DNA from: Herminiimonas sp.
GTDB lineage: Bacteria > Pseudomonadota > Gammaproteobacteria > Burkholderiales > Burkholderiaceae
NCBI RefSeq assembly: GCF_030655415.1
Contig: NZ_JAURVN010000015.1
Span: forward strand, 372,001 to 436,000
DNA length: 64,000 nucleotides
Reading direction: 5' to 3'
Part shown: positions 29,729 to 39,002 of the stretch, piece by piece
How the letters are laid out: the number at the start of each line of letters is the position of its first letter
Position numbering within the stretch: position 1 is the stretch's first letter
Notes under the pieces: model-generated
The model's database searches: none
What the model saw: only the letters and a program-made list of their open reading frames with translations
What the model was told of the DNA's origin: nothing
Translations under genes and position numbers: made by a program

Positions 29729-31255
29729 TTACGGACGCTTGATATCGTAACGTTCCAGGAATTGGCAACCGTACACAGGCAAGAAAGATGGAATGCGGTA
29801 ATAGCGATCAGCAATCGTTTTGAGAATGCGCTCGCGATAAACCTCGTAATTAAAATCCTTGCCATCGGCGTACCAGAAGGTGACGCCATCCGCTTGCATC
29901 GTATGCACAGTCACCGATGAAAAATAAGGTGTCAGTTCGTTTGCATCAATTGCGCGTCTATCAAAAATACGAATCGTCTTGCCCGCGTATTTTTTGAAAT
30001 CAACATTTAAATCATCCTGACGCGCATGGAATTTTCCTGTGCCGAAAGTCGGCAAGTATTCACCCGCGTGATACGACAACAAAGCAGAAGGTGTGTAAGC
30101 GCGCGCCATTATTGCGCCATCCGCTGGCAAACCACGACGTAATGTATTGACGATGGTTTGTGCTTCTTTATGAAACACGATGTCATCGTGCAACGCGTAA
30201 TCCTTCCACATCGTGGTCGGCAACAAGATAATCGCTGCGAGGAACAAGAAGTGCGGTACTGAAAACAATGCGGTCCATTTTGCATACTTGCGCAAATCGT
30301 CTGCGTTCGTGGTCGTGCCGATAAACAAAAAGAGGAAAGGCATGAAGCCCAGCACCCAATGCAGGCCTATGGTTTTTTCCATAGACAAGAACAGGAACAG
30401 TGCAAACGGCACCACGAACAACACCACGATCGCGCCGCGCTGAATCATCATGCCGCCAGAACGCAGCAATTTGACGAATATCCATGGCGTAATCAGGTAA
30501 ATCATCATCAACACATATTCGCCAATGGTATAGAACGAAAATTGCGTGTTCTCATTGCGATTGATCATGTTGAACATGACATTGGTCCAGCAATTATTCG
30601 CGTTGAAGGCAACGGTGATCGCAAACAAAGGTGCAGAACAAGCAGCAATGATGATCAGCTTGAGCCAGCCGCGACGCGAACGGCACAGATACACGAAGTA
30701 GGCAATTGCGAGCAAGCCGGCGAAGTACTTCGACAACAGTGCAAACCCAAGAAAGATACCTGCGCCGAAAACCCAAACCAGCTTGTCGGACATCGTGCTG
30801 CGAATAAAACAGTAGCCACTCAAGAAGATAAAGAAAATCAGCGGCGTATCAGTCGTCACCAAATTCAACAACAGCGTGAACGGCAGCAGCAGGAACAAGG
30901 TGCCGAGACGATACGCAGCGCCTTCCTGATACGGTGAAATTCTGCGCAGCAAATCAACCAGCCCCAGCGCAATCAAACTCCACATCAATACCGTGAAAAA
31001 GCGTAAAGACAAAGGATGCGCAGAAACGCTATTCAATGCGAACAACAACCAACCCACCATAGGCGGATGATCGGAATAACCCCATGCCGGGAACACGCCC
31101 CACTGATAGAAAAACGCCTCATCGCCAGTCATCGGAAAATACGCTGCCAGCCACATCTTGACCATCAGCGTGATCACAAACGTCACTTTGAAAACCCGGC
31201 GCGCACGTACCGGATCAGCACCTGCGTACAGTGAACGTGTTGAATTCAAATTCAT
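29729..31255 (-). CDS. ArnT-like membrane glycosyltransferase (PMT_2/GT83-type)
   Basis: Predicted inner-membrane glycosyltransferase of 508 residues using a polyprenyl-phosphate sugar as donor. The N-terminal region has the GT-C hallmark acidic pair in the first periplasmic loop (MTGDEAFFYQWG) and YSDHPPMVGW, both characteristic of ArnT/PMT_2 proteins. About 11-12 helices follow and then a soluble, periplasmic C-terminal domain (about 390-508). ArnT itself moves aminoarabinose from undecaprenyl phosphate to lipid A, but the acceptor here is unknown. AAGGA precedes the ATG. It is the third gene of a cassette with the SMR-like and HAD-UbiA genes. Confidence 0.88.
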   Translation of the reverse strand: MNLNSTRSLYAGADPVRARRVFKVTFVITLMVKMWLAAYFPMTGDEAFFYQWGVFPAWGYSDHPPMVGWLLFALNSVSAHPLSLRFFTVLMWSLIALGLVDLLRRISPYQEGAAYRLGTLFLLLPFTLLLNLVTTDTPLIFFIFLSGYCFIRSTMSDKLVWVFGAGIFLGFALLSKYFAGLLAIAYFVYLCRSRRGWLKLIIIAACSAPLFAITVAFNANNCWTNVMFNMINRNENTQFSFYTIGEYVLMMIYLITPWIFVKLLRSGGMMIQRGAIVVLFVVPFALFLFLSMEKTIGLHWVLGFMPFLFLFIGTTTNADDLRKYAKWTALFSVPHFLFLAAIILLPTTMWKDYALHDDIVFHKEAQTIVNTLRRGLPADGAIMARAYTPSALLSYHAGEYLPTFGTGKFHARQDDLNVDFKKYAGKTIRIFDRRAIDANELTPYFSSVTVHTMQADGVTFWYADGKDFNYEVYRERILKTIADRYYRIPSFLPVYGCQFLERYDIKRP

Positions 31256-31264
31256 TCCAATTCC

Positions 31265-31642
31265 TTAATTCTTTACCGACAGGACGAGCACACCTGCAAT
31301 GACCAGCGATACGCCCAGCACTTTATAAATGCTGACCGATTCGCCCAAAATAAATATTCCCGCCAGCGTCGTCAGCACGACTCCCAGCGAAATCAATGGA
31401 TACGCCATACTGACGTCGAGCTTGCCGAGTACCAGCAACCATAATCCCGCGCTTGCGCCGAAACAGACCATGCCGCCCCAGATCAGCGGACTGGTCAACG
31501 CCAGCCAATAAACCGAGCGTATGCCGCCCGACATAGCATGCTGAATTGCAGGCGACGACATGCCCATCTTCAGCAGCACTTGCGCCGCGGCGGTCAGGCA
31601 TACGCAAAATAGTGCCAATCCCAATGCTGCCATCTGACTCAT
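31265..31642 (-). CDS. SMR/EamA-like small membrane protein, probable lipid-linked sugar flippase
   Basis: A 125-residue, four-helix protein of the small multidrug resistance/EamA group, with the typical MAYPLISLGVVLTTLAGIFILGE loop and helix 4 GVSLVIAGVLVLS. ArnE/ArnF, which flip undecaprenyl-phosphate aminoarabinose, have this architecture. The neighbouring ArnT-like glycosyltransferase and UbiA-type enzyme suggest lipid-linked sugar flipping rather than drug export. The ATG at 31642 is used: it has GGAG eight bases upstream and overlaps the stop of the HAD-UbiA gene (ATGA). The frame runs 12 codons further upstream. Confidence 0.82.
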   Translation of the reverse strand: MSQMAALGLALFCVCLTAAAQVLLKMGMSSPAIQHAMSGGIRSVYWLALTSPLIWGGMVCFGASAGLWLLVLGKLDVSMAYPLISLGVVLTTLAGIFILGESVSIYKVLGVSLVIAGVLVLSVKN

Positions 31643-33153
31643 AACATCCACTCCACTGATGCGAGCAACGCAACGCAAGCAACCAGCGCAGCGACGATCC
31701 AGCTGGCGCGATCGGTGATCGCAAACAGCAGCGGATCATCGTGAATTTCCATGCGTGAAATTTTCAGCCACAAGCGCATGATCCAGAACAACATCAGCGG
31801 CAAAATCAGCCACAGGATTTCTGCATGCGGATACATAGCACCACCGACTTGGCTATCTACATACAGCGCCAGCAGCATCACCGCGACAAAGCCACTGGCA
31901 ATGCCCATAGAAATCAAATACGACAAATCACTGGTGCGATAACCGCGACCGGCCAGTGATACTTTTCCATCGCCGCTCATGAATTCAAGTTCAGCACAAC
32001 GTTTGACCAAAGCCAGGCTCAGGAACATGAACAAGGAAACGGCTAGCAGCCAATTCGAAATCACCACTGCGCTAACCAAGCCGCCGGCAAGAATACGATG
32101 CGTATATAAAGAAGCAAGCACCAGCACATCAACAATCGCAATCTGTTTCAAACGCGCCGAATACAACAATGTCGCCGCGATATACACCACCATCAAACCA
32201 AAAAACGGTAATGAAATCGCCGCCGCCAGCAACAGCGACAAAGGCAGCAATACCAAGACAAGAGCGACGCCGAATTGAATCGTCAATGTGGCCGCAGCAA
32301 AAGGTCTAGCTTGCTTGCGCGGATGAGCGCGATCAGATGCCAGATCGAATAAATCATTGATGACGTAAGTCGCCGATGCGCACAGTCCAAATGCGATGAA
32401 TGCCAACAGCGTTATCAACCAGCTCTCAATACTCAAATCATGTGCTGCCATCAGCGGCACAAACAGCAAAGCATTCTTTGCCCACTGATGCAGACGCAAG
32501 GCTTTGATCACCAGACGCAACTTGAACGGACGCGGTGGAATGATCAATCTTGGCGTCTTGATTTTTTGTGCTTGTGCCACGATAGCGGACGGCGCATTGA
32601 CGACGATAATTTCTGTCGCGCTCTCCCAGACGGGAAGATCGGCCGCACCGTTACCGGCATAAGCAAAACCGTTGACACCAGAATCCGCAATGATCGCTTG
32701 CAACTTCGCGCGGGATTTTAAATTGGTGCTTTCATCGCTGCCGAATACCGCATCGAAAATGCCGAGATGATCTGCAACGCGTTGCACCAGCGCGCGATCG
32801 GATGCGCTTGCCAATACCAATCGGCGACCAGCTGCGCGTTGTTGCTTAAGGTAAGTCAGCAATGCTTCGTTATATGGCAGCAAGGACACATCAAGTTCAA
32901 CACACCTGGCGATTTGAAATTTGAGATTGCCACGTCCACGCAGCAACCAAACGAAGCAAAGGAAAAGATAAAGAGGATTGCGTTTGATCAACAGCAAAAC
33001 CGATTCAAACAAAAGATCGGTATAGGTGAGAGTGCCATCTAGATCGACATACAGTGGCAATGCAGCATAGTCCGGCGCGCTCGTCACCTCTCCACGCTCG
33101 GCATCGGGCGTTGAAAATGAAGACCGAGAAAGACTGTCGGGGGAAACGCTCAA
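31639..33153 (-). CDS. HAD-UbiA fusion, probable polyprenyl-phosphate phosphoribosyltransferase with phosphatase domain
   Basis: A two-domain protein of 504 residues. Residues about 35-205 form a HAD phosphohydrolase: motif I DLDGTLTYTD, ASASD motif II, a basic motif III and AGNGAADLPVW as motif IV. Residues about 215-500 are a UbiA-superfamily prenyltransferase with RLHQWAKNALLFVPL, the Asp-rich motif NDLFDLASDRAHPRKQARP and YSARLKQIAIVDV. These match the subfamily of decaprenyl-phosphate phosphoribose synthase (Rv3806c) more than ubiquinone or heme O enzymes. The inferred role is to put phosphoribose on a polyprenyl phosphate and remove the 5-phosphate. The product was not demonstrated. Confidence 0.85.
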   Translation of the reverse strand: MSVSPDSLSRSSFSTPDAERGEVTSAPDYAALPLYVDLDGTLTYTDLLFESVLLLIKRNPLYLFLCFVWLLRGRGNLKFQIARCVELDVSLLPYNEALLTYLKQQRAAGRRLVLASASDRALVQRVADHLGIFDAVFGSDESTNLKSRAKLQAIIADSGVNGFAYAGNGAADLPVWESATEIIVVNAPSAIVAQAQKIKTPRLIIPPRPFKLRLVIKALRLHQWAKNALLFVPLMAAHDLSIESWLITLLAFIAFGLCASATYVINDLFDLASDRAHPRKQARPFAAATLTIQFGVALVLVLLPLSLLLAAAISLPFFGLMVVYIAATLLYSARLKQIAIVDVLVLASLYTHRILAGGLVSAVVISNWLLAVSLFMFLSLALVKRCAELEFMSGDGKVSLAGRGYRTSDLSYLISMGIASGFVAVMLLALYVDSQVGGAMYPHAEILWLILPLMLFWIMRLWLKISRMEIHDDPLLFAITDRASWIVAALVACVALLASVEWML

Positions 33154-33334
33154 ATCGCCACCATGGGAACAAGAGAAAAATCAGGGAACTGCAAATAGCG
33201 CTGCTGATAATTAGAGGCGCTCATCAATGACACGCATAACGAAGTATCTATAAATGCACACCAATAGCTGCAAGTGCATTACAGGTTGGCAATTTTCCGT
33301 CTTCGCATAGCCAGCGTCAACCACAAATGCCGAC

Positions 33335-35323
33335 TTAGGCTTTTAGCAAACGGCCTTCTGCCAACGCGAGCTCTTCGACATCTCCGCGCAAGACCAAAAT
33401 ATCGCCCGCCAGCAGCGTTGTTTCTGGCGTCCAGTCTATGCGTACACCATTGCGTCGCAATGCAGTGACTTCTGCCCCCAGCGCGTCCAGGCTCAATTGT
33501 CCCAGCTTTTTACCAAGCGCGTTCGCCCGGTCGGTCAACAACACCGAGCGCAAACGCACTTGCAAATGTTCTGCCGTATCCGACACATCGCTCGCGCCAT
33601 GGAAGAAACCACGCAAAGATTCGTAACGCTCACCACGCGCCATTTGAATCGTATGGACAACGCGGCGCAAGGGCACGCCCATCGTCAACAAGGCATGTGA
33701 CGCCAGCATCAGGCTGCCTTCGATAGCTTCCGGCACGACTTCCGACGCACCGGCAGCACGCAACTTATCCAGATCCGTATCGTCGTAGCTGCGCACAATG
33801 ACCGGCAGCGTAGGCGCCAAATCTTTCATGTTATGCAAAACTTTTAAAGCGGACGGCGTGCTGGCGAAAGTAATCACTACAGCTGCGGCGCGATTGACAC
33901 CGGCCGCGACCAAACTTTCGCGACGACCTGCATCGCCGTACGAGACGTTGACGCCAGCCGCTTGCGCATCGCGCACGCGATCAGGATCCAGATCCAGCGC
34001 TTGATAAGGAATGCCTTCTTCATCCAGCAGCTTCGCCAAACTCTGACCGGTGCGACCGAAGCCGGCAATAATCACATGCTGTTGCGCAGACATCGTGCGC
34101 GTCGCGATCTGCGTCAAAGCCAGCGATTGCATCATCCATTCGTTCGATGAAAGCTTCATCACGATGGCATCAGATTTGGCGAGAATCACAGGTGCGGCGA
34201 GCATAGACAACACCATCGACGCCAATATCAATTGAATAATCAATGGCTCGATCAAGTTCAAGCTGCCGATCTGATGTAACAACACGAAGCCGAACTCGCC
34301 GGCCTGTGCCAGTGCCAATCCTGTACGCAAGGCGACGCCAACTGGTGCGCCAAACCCTTTTGCCAACATTGTCACCAGACCGAATTTCAGCAAAACTGGC
34401 CCAGCCAACAAGAGCAGGATCAGCCACCAGTACTCGATCACCAGACGTACATTCAGCAACATGCCGATCGAGATGAAGAACAAACCCAGCAACACATCGC
34501 GGAAGGATTTGATGTCTTCTTCCACCTGATGTTTGTATTCAGTTTCAGAAATCAGCATGCCGGCGACGAACGCGCCCAACGCCAGCGACAAGCCAGCCAT
34601 TTCCGTAATCCAGGCCGCGCCCAAGGTGATCAACAGCAGATTCAGCATGAACAATTCTTGCGAACGCCGTTTGACGACGACGCGGAACCAGCTGCGTATC
34701 AGTTTATGTCCGACGAAAAAAAGCAGAAACAACACGATGACCGCTTTGAATGCCGCCCATAAAAGCGTCGCACCTAAATCGCCTTTGGGATTGGCAAGTG
34801 CCGGGATCAAAATCAGCAGCGGTACTAGCGCCAAATCCTGAAACAATAGAATGCCGATGATGCGACGACCGTGTTCGCTTTCCAGTTCCAGCCGTTCGGT
34901 CAACACTTTGGAAACAATCGCCGTCGACGACATCGCCAGCGCGCCGCCAATTGCAAACGCCGCTTGCCAGCTGATAGAACTCAAGCGGGTAGAGATATGC
35001 GCGACCAGCCAGCCGAATATCATCGTCAGAGCTATGGTCAACAATACCTGCGCCATACCAAGCCCAAAAACGGTGCGCCGCATCGATGATAATTTAGCGA
35101 GAGAGAATTCCAGGCCGATGGAGAACATCAAGAACACCACGCCGAATTCGCCCAAGGCATGCGTGGTTGCGTTGTCTTCCGCCCAACCCAAGGTGTGCGG
35201 GCCGATCAGAATTCCGGCCACTAGATAGCCCAGCATCGGCGGCAAATGCATCATGCGGAAGGCAACCACGCCCAATACCGCAGCAGCAAGCAACAGAAGC
35301 GTGAGTTCTAATGGGGAAAACAT
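33335..35323 (-). CDS. CPA2-family cation/proton antiporter (KefB/KefC/YbaL-like)
   Basis: Inner-membrane antiporter of 662 residues. The first 380 or so residues hold about 12 helices of the Na/H exchanger fold, with LGEFGVVFLMFSIGLEFSL and LFQDLALVPLLILIPAL. Residues about 410-530 are a TrkA-N/RCK nucleotide-binding domain with IIAGFGRTGQSLAKLL, followed by a TrkA-C domain. Kef-type proteins exchange K+ for H+, often controlled by glutathione adducts, but no kefF/kefG gene is adjacent and the gating ligand is unknown. It is divergent from kdsD with about 125 bp between them. Confidence 0.9.
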   Translation of the reverse strand: MFSPLELTLLLLAAAVLGVVAFRMMHLPPMLGYLVAGILIGPHTLGWAEDNATTHALGEFGVVFLMFSIGLEFSLAKLSSMRRTVFGLGMAQVLLTIALTMIFGWLVAHISTRLSSISWQAAFAIGGALAMSSTAIVSKVLTERLELESEHGRRIIGILLFQDLALVPLLILIPALANPKGDLGATLLWAAFKAVIVLFLLFFVGHKLIRSWFRVVVKRRSQELFMLNLLLITLGAAWITEMAGLSLALGAFVAGMLISETEYKHQVEEDIKSFRDVLLGLFFISIGMLLNVRLVIEYWWLILLLLAGPVLLKFGLVTMLAKGFGAPVGVALRTGLALAQAGEFGFVLLHQIGSLNLIEPLIIQLILASMVLSMLAAPVILAKSDAIVMKLSSNEWMMQSLALTQIATRTMSAQQHVIIAGFGRTGQSLAKLLDEEGIPYQALDLDPDRVRDAQAAGVNVSYGDAGRRESLVAAGVNRAAAVVITFASTPSALKVLHNMKDLAPTLPVIVRSYDDTDLDKLRAAGASEVVPEAIEGSLMLASHALLTMGVPLRRVVHTIQMARGERYESLRGFFHGASDVSDTAEHLQVRLRSVLLTDRANALGKKLGQLSLDALGAEVTALRRNGVRIDWTPETTLLAGDILVLRGDVEELALAEGRLLKA

Positions 35324-35437
35324 AATGTGAAGCCGGCTGGGGTTATTCGGGAAAAACGTGCAGAACCATCAAAACATATTTTTGTACGTCTGGCAGGTTT
35401 TTTGCTTAGTCAGCCCTTCTTGCCAGATGAATTCGTT

Positions 35438-35443
35438 TATACT
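35438..35443 (+). promoter_or_regulatory. Candidate -10 element just before kdsD
   Basis: TATACT lies only six bases upstream of the chosen kdsD ATG, with no good -35 at the standard distance. If used, transcription would begin at or next to the start codon, giving a leaderless mRNA. The site may equally be fortuitous. Confidence 0.35.
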
Positions 35444-35449
35444 TTCGGC

Positions 35450-36478
35450 ATGAGTGTACCCCATGCCAAAACCGTGCCCGCAACTTTTGATGCGAACAGC
35501 GCAACGCGCGCGCTGCAATTTGCCAGCGCAACCCTGCAAATCGAAGCCGATGCGATTCTTGCATTAAAGAAACGAATCAGCGAAGAAACCGGCGCGCAAT
35601 TCGTCAAAGCAGTTTCCCTATTATTAAATTGCAACGGCCGCGTGGTCGTTTCCGGTATCGGCAAGTCTGGTCATATCGCCCGCAAGATTGCCTCCACCCT
35701 CGCCTCGACCGGCACGCCTGCATTTTTCGTGCACGCGGCTGAAGCATCGCATGGCGATCTGGGAATGATCACCGCCAGCGATGCGCTGATCGCAATTTCA
35801 TACTCAGGTGAAGCCGGCGAATTGCTGGCCATCGTACCGATCATCAAACGCATGGGAGCGACACTGATTGCGATAACCGGCAATGATGCATCAAGTCTGG
35901 CGCAGTTTGCTGATGTGCAGTTGAACGTCAAAGTCGACAAAGAAGCTTGTCCATTAAATTTGGCACCGACCTCCAGCACCACCGCCACCTTGGCGCTCGG
36001 CGATGCACTTGCGATGGCACTGCTGGATGCGCGCGGTTTTGGTGAAGAAGATTTCGCCCGCTCACATCCAGGTGGCGCACTTGGTCGTCGCTTGCTGACG
36101 CATGTGCGCGACGTGATGCGTACCGGCGATGCAGTCCCAGCTGTTGCTGCAGATGCCACTCTCTATGCTGCATTGCTGGAAATCAGTAAAAAAGGCATGG
36201 CGATGACCGCTGTGATCGACGCAGATGGCAAAGCCATAGGCGTGTTCACCGACGGCGACTTGCGCAGGCTGATTGAAAACAAACAAGATTTTTCGACGCT
36301 GTCGATTGCCGATGTGATGCACGCAAATCCACGTAGCGTGCAACCGGAGCAACTCGCGGTGGATGCGGTCGACATGATGGAAGAATTCCGTATCAATCAA
36401 CTGCTGGTGACCAATGCCGATGGCAAGCTGGTTGGCGCGTTGCATATTCATGATCTGACTCGCGCGAAAGTAATCTGA
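35450..36478 (+). CDS. kdsD: D-arabinose 5-phosphate isomerase
   Basis: KdsD converts ribulose 5-phosphate to arabinose 5-phosphate, the precursor of KDO for the LPS core. The SIS domain comes first (VVVSGIGKSGHIARKIASTLASTGTPAFFVHAAEASHGDLGMI, then YSGEAGELL), followed by two CBS repeats (about 215-342). The ATG at 35450 gives 342 residues, near the E. coli length; the frame opens 41 codons further upstream. No Shine-Dalgarno sequence is visible before this ATG. It heads the kdsD-kdsC-lptC-lptA-lptB-rpoN-hpf set and shares its stop with the kdsC start (TGATG). Confidence 0.95.
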   Translation: MSVPHAKTVPATFDANSATRALQFASATLQIEADAILALKKRISEETGAQFVKAVSLLLNCNGRVVVSGIGKSGHIARKIASTLASTGTPAFFVHAAEASHGDLGMITASDALIAISYSGEAGELLAIVPIIKRMGATLIAITGNDASSLAQFADVQLNVKVDKEACPLNLAPTSSTTATLALGDALAMALLDARGFGEEDFARSHPGGALGRRLLTHVRDVMRTGDAVPAVAADATLYAALLEISKKGMAMTAVIDADGKAIGVFTDGDLRRLIENKQDFSTLSIADVMHANPRSVQPEQLAVDAVDMMEEFRINQLLVTNADGKLVGALHIHDLTRAKVI

Positions 36479-37038
36479 TGAGTTCATCTACAGATTCCGC
36501 CGCAGGCTCTTCATTATCAGTGGCGACAGAGCGCGCAGCAAATGTGCGCCTGATGATTTTTGACGTCGATGGTATTTTGACCGATGGCAGTCTGCACTTC
36601 GGCGCAGATGGCGAAGTAATCAAAACCTTTAACGTACTCGACGGCCACGGCATTAAATTGCTGCAGCAATCCGGCGTCGCGACGGCAATCATCAGCGCAC
36701 GCCAATCGCCTATCGTGCTGCGTCGTGCTACCGATCTCGGGATTCAACATGTATTCCAAGGCATACATGACAAGCGCAGCGCATTCGAACAATTGCTCGC
36801 GCAAACGAAGACTGCAGCAGACGCATGCGGCTTCATCGGCGACGATGTCATCGACTTGCCGATTTTGTCGCGCGTCGGCTTTGCTGCCAGCGTACCTAAC
36901 GGCCACCAAGAAGTCCGCTCGCGCGTGCATTATGTGACGCAAGCCAGCGGTGGTCGTGGTGCGGCGCGTGAGTTGTGCGACTTCATCCTGCGTGCGCAAG
37001 GCAACTACGAGACGGCTATCGCGCCGTACCTTTCATGA
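36478..37038 (+). CDS. kdsC: 3-deoxy-D-manno-octulosonate 8-phosphate phosphatase
   Basis: KdsC removes phosphate from KDO-8-phosphate. The 186-residue HAD-family protein has motif I FDVDGILTDGSLHFG, motif II in VATAIISARQS, and motif IV GFIGDDVIDLPIL, giving the compact cap-less HAD arrangement of KdsC tetramers. The N-terminal 20 residues are Ser/Ala-rich and probably disordered. The start overlaps the kdsD stop by one base and its stop overlaps lptC (ATGA). Confidence 0.96.
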   Translation: MSSSTDSAAGSSLSVATERAANVRLMIFDVDGILTDGSLHFGADGEVIKTFNVLDGHGIKLLQQSGVATAIISARQSPIVLRRATDLGIQHVFQGIHDKRSAFEQLLAQTKTAADACGFIGDDVIDLPILSRVGFAASVPNGHQEVRSRVHYVTQASGGRGAARELCDFILRAQGNYETAIAPYLS

Positions 37039-37634
37039 AAGCGATACGCCCTGCTACCAGCGTGCGCCTGATTGTGCTGATCGTATTGAGCGCAGCGCTC
37101 GCGCTGGGCAGCTTTTGGCTGGTCGAAGTGATGCAGAAAAAAACTGAAGATTCGATGCCAGATCGCGTGCGTACCGAGCCCGATTTTTATGTGGAAAAAT
37201 TCAATTTCGTCCGCATGGCAAAAAGCGGTGAGGCGCGTTACAACCTGACCGGCACCGAGATGAAGCATTACCCGCAAGACGATTCGTATCAAATACAAAA
37301 TCCGGTCATGCATAGTTACAGCCCAGATCGCCCACCGATGGTGAGTCGATCATTGCGTGCTACGGTGACCAATAACAATAGCGAAGTTCACATGTACGAC
37401 AACGTGCATATAGACAGACCGGCATCGGCAACGTCACAGCATTTTCAATTGAAGACCTCGTATTTGCTGCTGCTGCCGGACGATGATGTGATGAAAACAC
37501 CGAAGCCGGTTGAACTGCATCTTGGAAAATCAACACTGAATGGCTCGGGCATGTTCGCCAACAATGCAACTGGCGAGTTCCGTTTGTCGAGCAATGTAAA
37601 AGGCCAATATCAGGCGCCTGCCGTCACCAATTGA
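37035..37634 (+). CDS. lptC: LPS export ABC transporter periplasmic protein LptC
   Basis: LptC is the bitopic inner-membrane protein that receives LPS from LptBFG and passes it to the LptA bridge. The 199-residue protein has an N-terminal membrane helix (about 10-30) and a periplasmic beta-jellyroll domain with ARYNLTGTEMKHYPQDDSYQI. The ATG at 37035 overlaps kdsC by four bases; the frame extends 20 codons further back inside kdsC. lptF and lptG are not in the window. Confidence 0.93.
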   Translation: MKAIRPATSVRLIVLIVLSAALALGSFWLVEVMQKKTEDSMPDRVRTEPDFYVEKFNFVRMAKSGEARYNLTGTEMKHYPQDDSYQIQNPVMHSYSPDRPPMVSRSLRATVTNNNSEVHMYDNVHIDRPASATSQHFQLKTSYLLLLPDDDVMKTPKPVELHLGKSTLNGSGMFANNATGEFRLSSNVKGQYQAPAVTN

Positions 37635-37680
37635 TTTCGTGATCCGGCTTTTAATCGATGGATTATTTTAGAAAAATGTC

Positions 37681-38238
37681 ATGAAACGATTACTTTCTGC
37701 AATGCTGCTTGTCGCTGGTTTAGGTACGCTTTCTTTCGCGCACGCCGAGAAAGCCGATGCGACCAAACCGACCAATGTCGAAGCTGATCAAATGCAGTAC
37801 GACGACGTCAAGCAGATCAACACTTTCATCGGCAATGTTGTGCTGACGCGCGGTTCGATTTTGATGAAGTCCAACAAGATGGTCGTTACGCAAGATCCTT
37901 CCGGCTATCAATTCGTCGTCATGTATGCCGCGCCCGGCTCGCTCGCAAGTTTCCGTCAAAAACGTGACGGCGGTCCAGATCAATGGATAGATGGTCAAGC
38001 CGAACGCATCGAATACGACGACAAAAATGAAATCATGAAACTGTTTTCCAAAGCACGCATGCGCCGTTTGGAAAATGGCAAGCCGACGGATGAAGTGAAT
38101 GGCGAGTTCATTTCCTATGACACGCGCGCTGAATTTTTCACCGTACACAACACCGCCGGCGGCGATAGCAAACCAGGCGCGGGACGCATCAAGGCAGTGA
38201 TTCAGCCGCGCGCCGCCACTACCCCAAAGGCGCCATAA
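37681..38238 (+). CDS. lptA: LPS transport periplasmic protein LptA
   Basis: LptA polymerises into the periplasmic bridge along which LPS reaches LptD at the outer membrane. The 185-residue protein has a Sec signal peptide (cleavage after AHA, about residue 22) and an OstA/LptA beta-jellyroll beginning [16 protein letters not shown]. The C-terminus is Ala/Pro-rich. It ends one base before the lptB ATG, consistent with one operon. Confidence 0.95.
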   Translation: MKRLLSAMLLVAGLGTLSFAHAEKADATKPTNVEADQMQYDDVKQINTFIGNVVLTRGSILMKSNKMVVTQDPSGYQFVVMYAAPGSLASFRQKRDGGPDQWIDGQAERIEYDDKNEIMKLFSKARMRRLENGKPTDEVNGEFISYDTRAEFFTVHNTAGGDSKPGAGRIKAVIQPRAATTPKAP

Positions 38239-38239
38239 A

Positions 38240-38980
38240 ATGTCGAGCAAGTTAATCGTCAGTGGTCTGCAGAAAAGCTATGGCGCGCGGCAGGTTGTGC
38301 GCGACGTCGCACTGCAGGTTGAAAGCGGCGAAGTGATTGGATTGCTGGGCCCAAATGGGGCTGGAAAAACCACTTCGTTTTACATGATCGTTGGCTTGGT
38401 ACCTTCTGATGCCGGCAGTATCGAACTGGATGGCGTCAACATTTCGCGCCAGCCCATACACGCACGCGCACAACTTGGTTTGTCGTATCTGCCGCAAGAA
38501 GCGTCCGTCTTCCGCAAGCTAAGTGTCGAAGACAATATCCGTGCCGTGCTTGAACTACAACGCGTCAATGGCAAGTCTTTAAGTAAACCGCAAATCGAAC
38601 AGCGTCTCGATACTTTGCTGGCTGATTTGCAAATCGAAAAGCTGCGAGAAAATCAGGCGCTGTCTTTATCAGGCGGCGAACGTAGACGCGTCGAGATTGC
38701 GCGCGCACTCGCGACCAACCCACGTTTCGTTTTGCTTGATGAACCGTTCGCTGGCGTTGATCCAATCGCCGTGATTGAAATTCAGCGCATCGTGCGCTTC
38801 CTGAAAGAACGCGGCATCGGCGTACTCATCACCGATCACAATGTGCGCGAAACTCTGGGTATCTGCGACCGCGCCTACATCATCAATCAAGGCGCCGTCT
38901 TGGCCAGTGGTAGCCCGGATGAAATCATTGCAAATGAATCAGTCCGCCGGGTTTACCTCGGCGAACACTTCCGCATGTAA
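38240..38980 (+). CDS. lptB: LPS export ABC transporter ATPase LptB
   Basis: LptB powers extraction of LPS from the inner membrane with LptF/LptG. The 246-residue ATPase has Walker [10 protein letters not shown], the family-diagnostic [20 protein letters not shown] region, signature LSGGERRR, Walker [13 protein letters not shown] and H-loop ITDHN. It sits between lptA and rpoN exactly as in many proteobacteria. Confidence 0.98.
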   Translation: MSSKLIVSGLQKSYGARQVVRDVALQVESGEVIGLLGPNGAGKTTSFYMIVGLVPSDAGSIELDGVNISRQPIHARAQLGLSYLPQEASVFRKLSVEDNIRAVLELQRVNGKSLSKPQIEQRLDTLLADLQIEKLRENQALSLSGGERRRVEIARALATNPRFVLLDEPFAGVDPIAVIEIQRIVRFLKERGIGVLITDHNVRETLGICDRAYIINQGAVLASGSPDEIIANESVRRVYLGEHFRM

Positions 38981-39002
38981 CGGCGGAAGAAGATAACACT
39001 CT

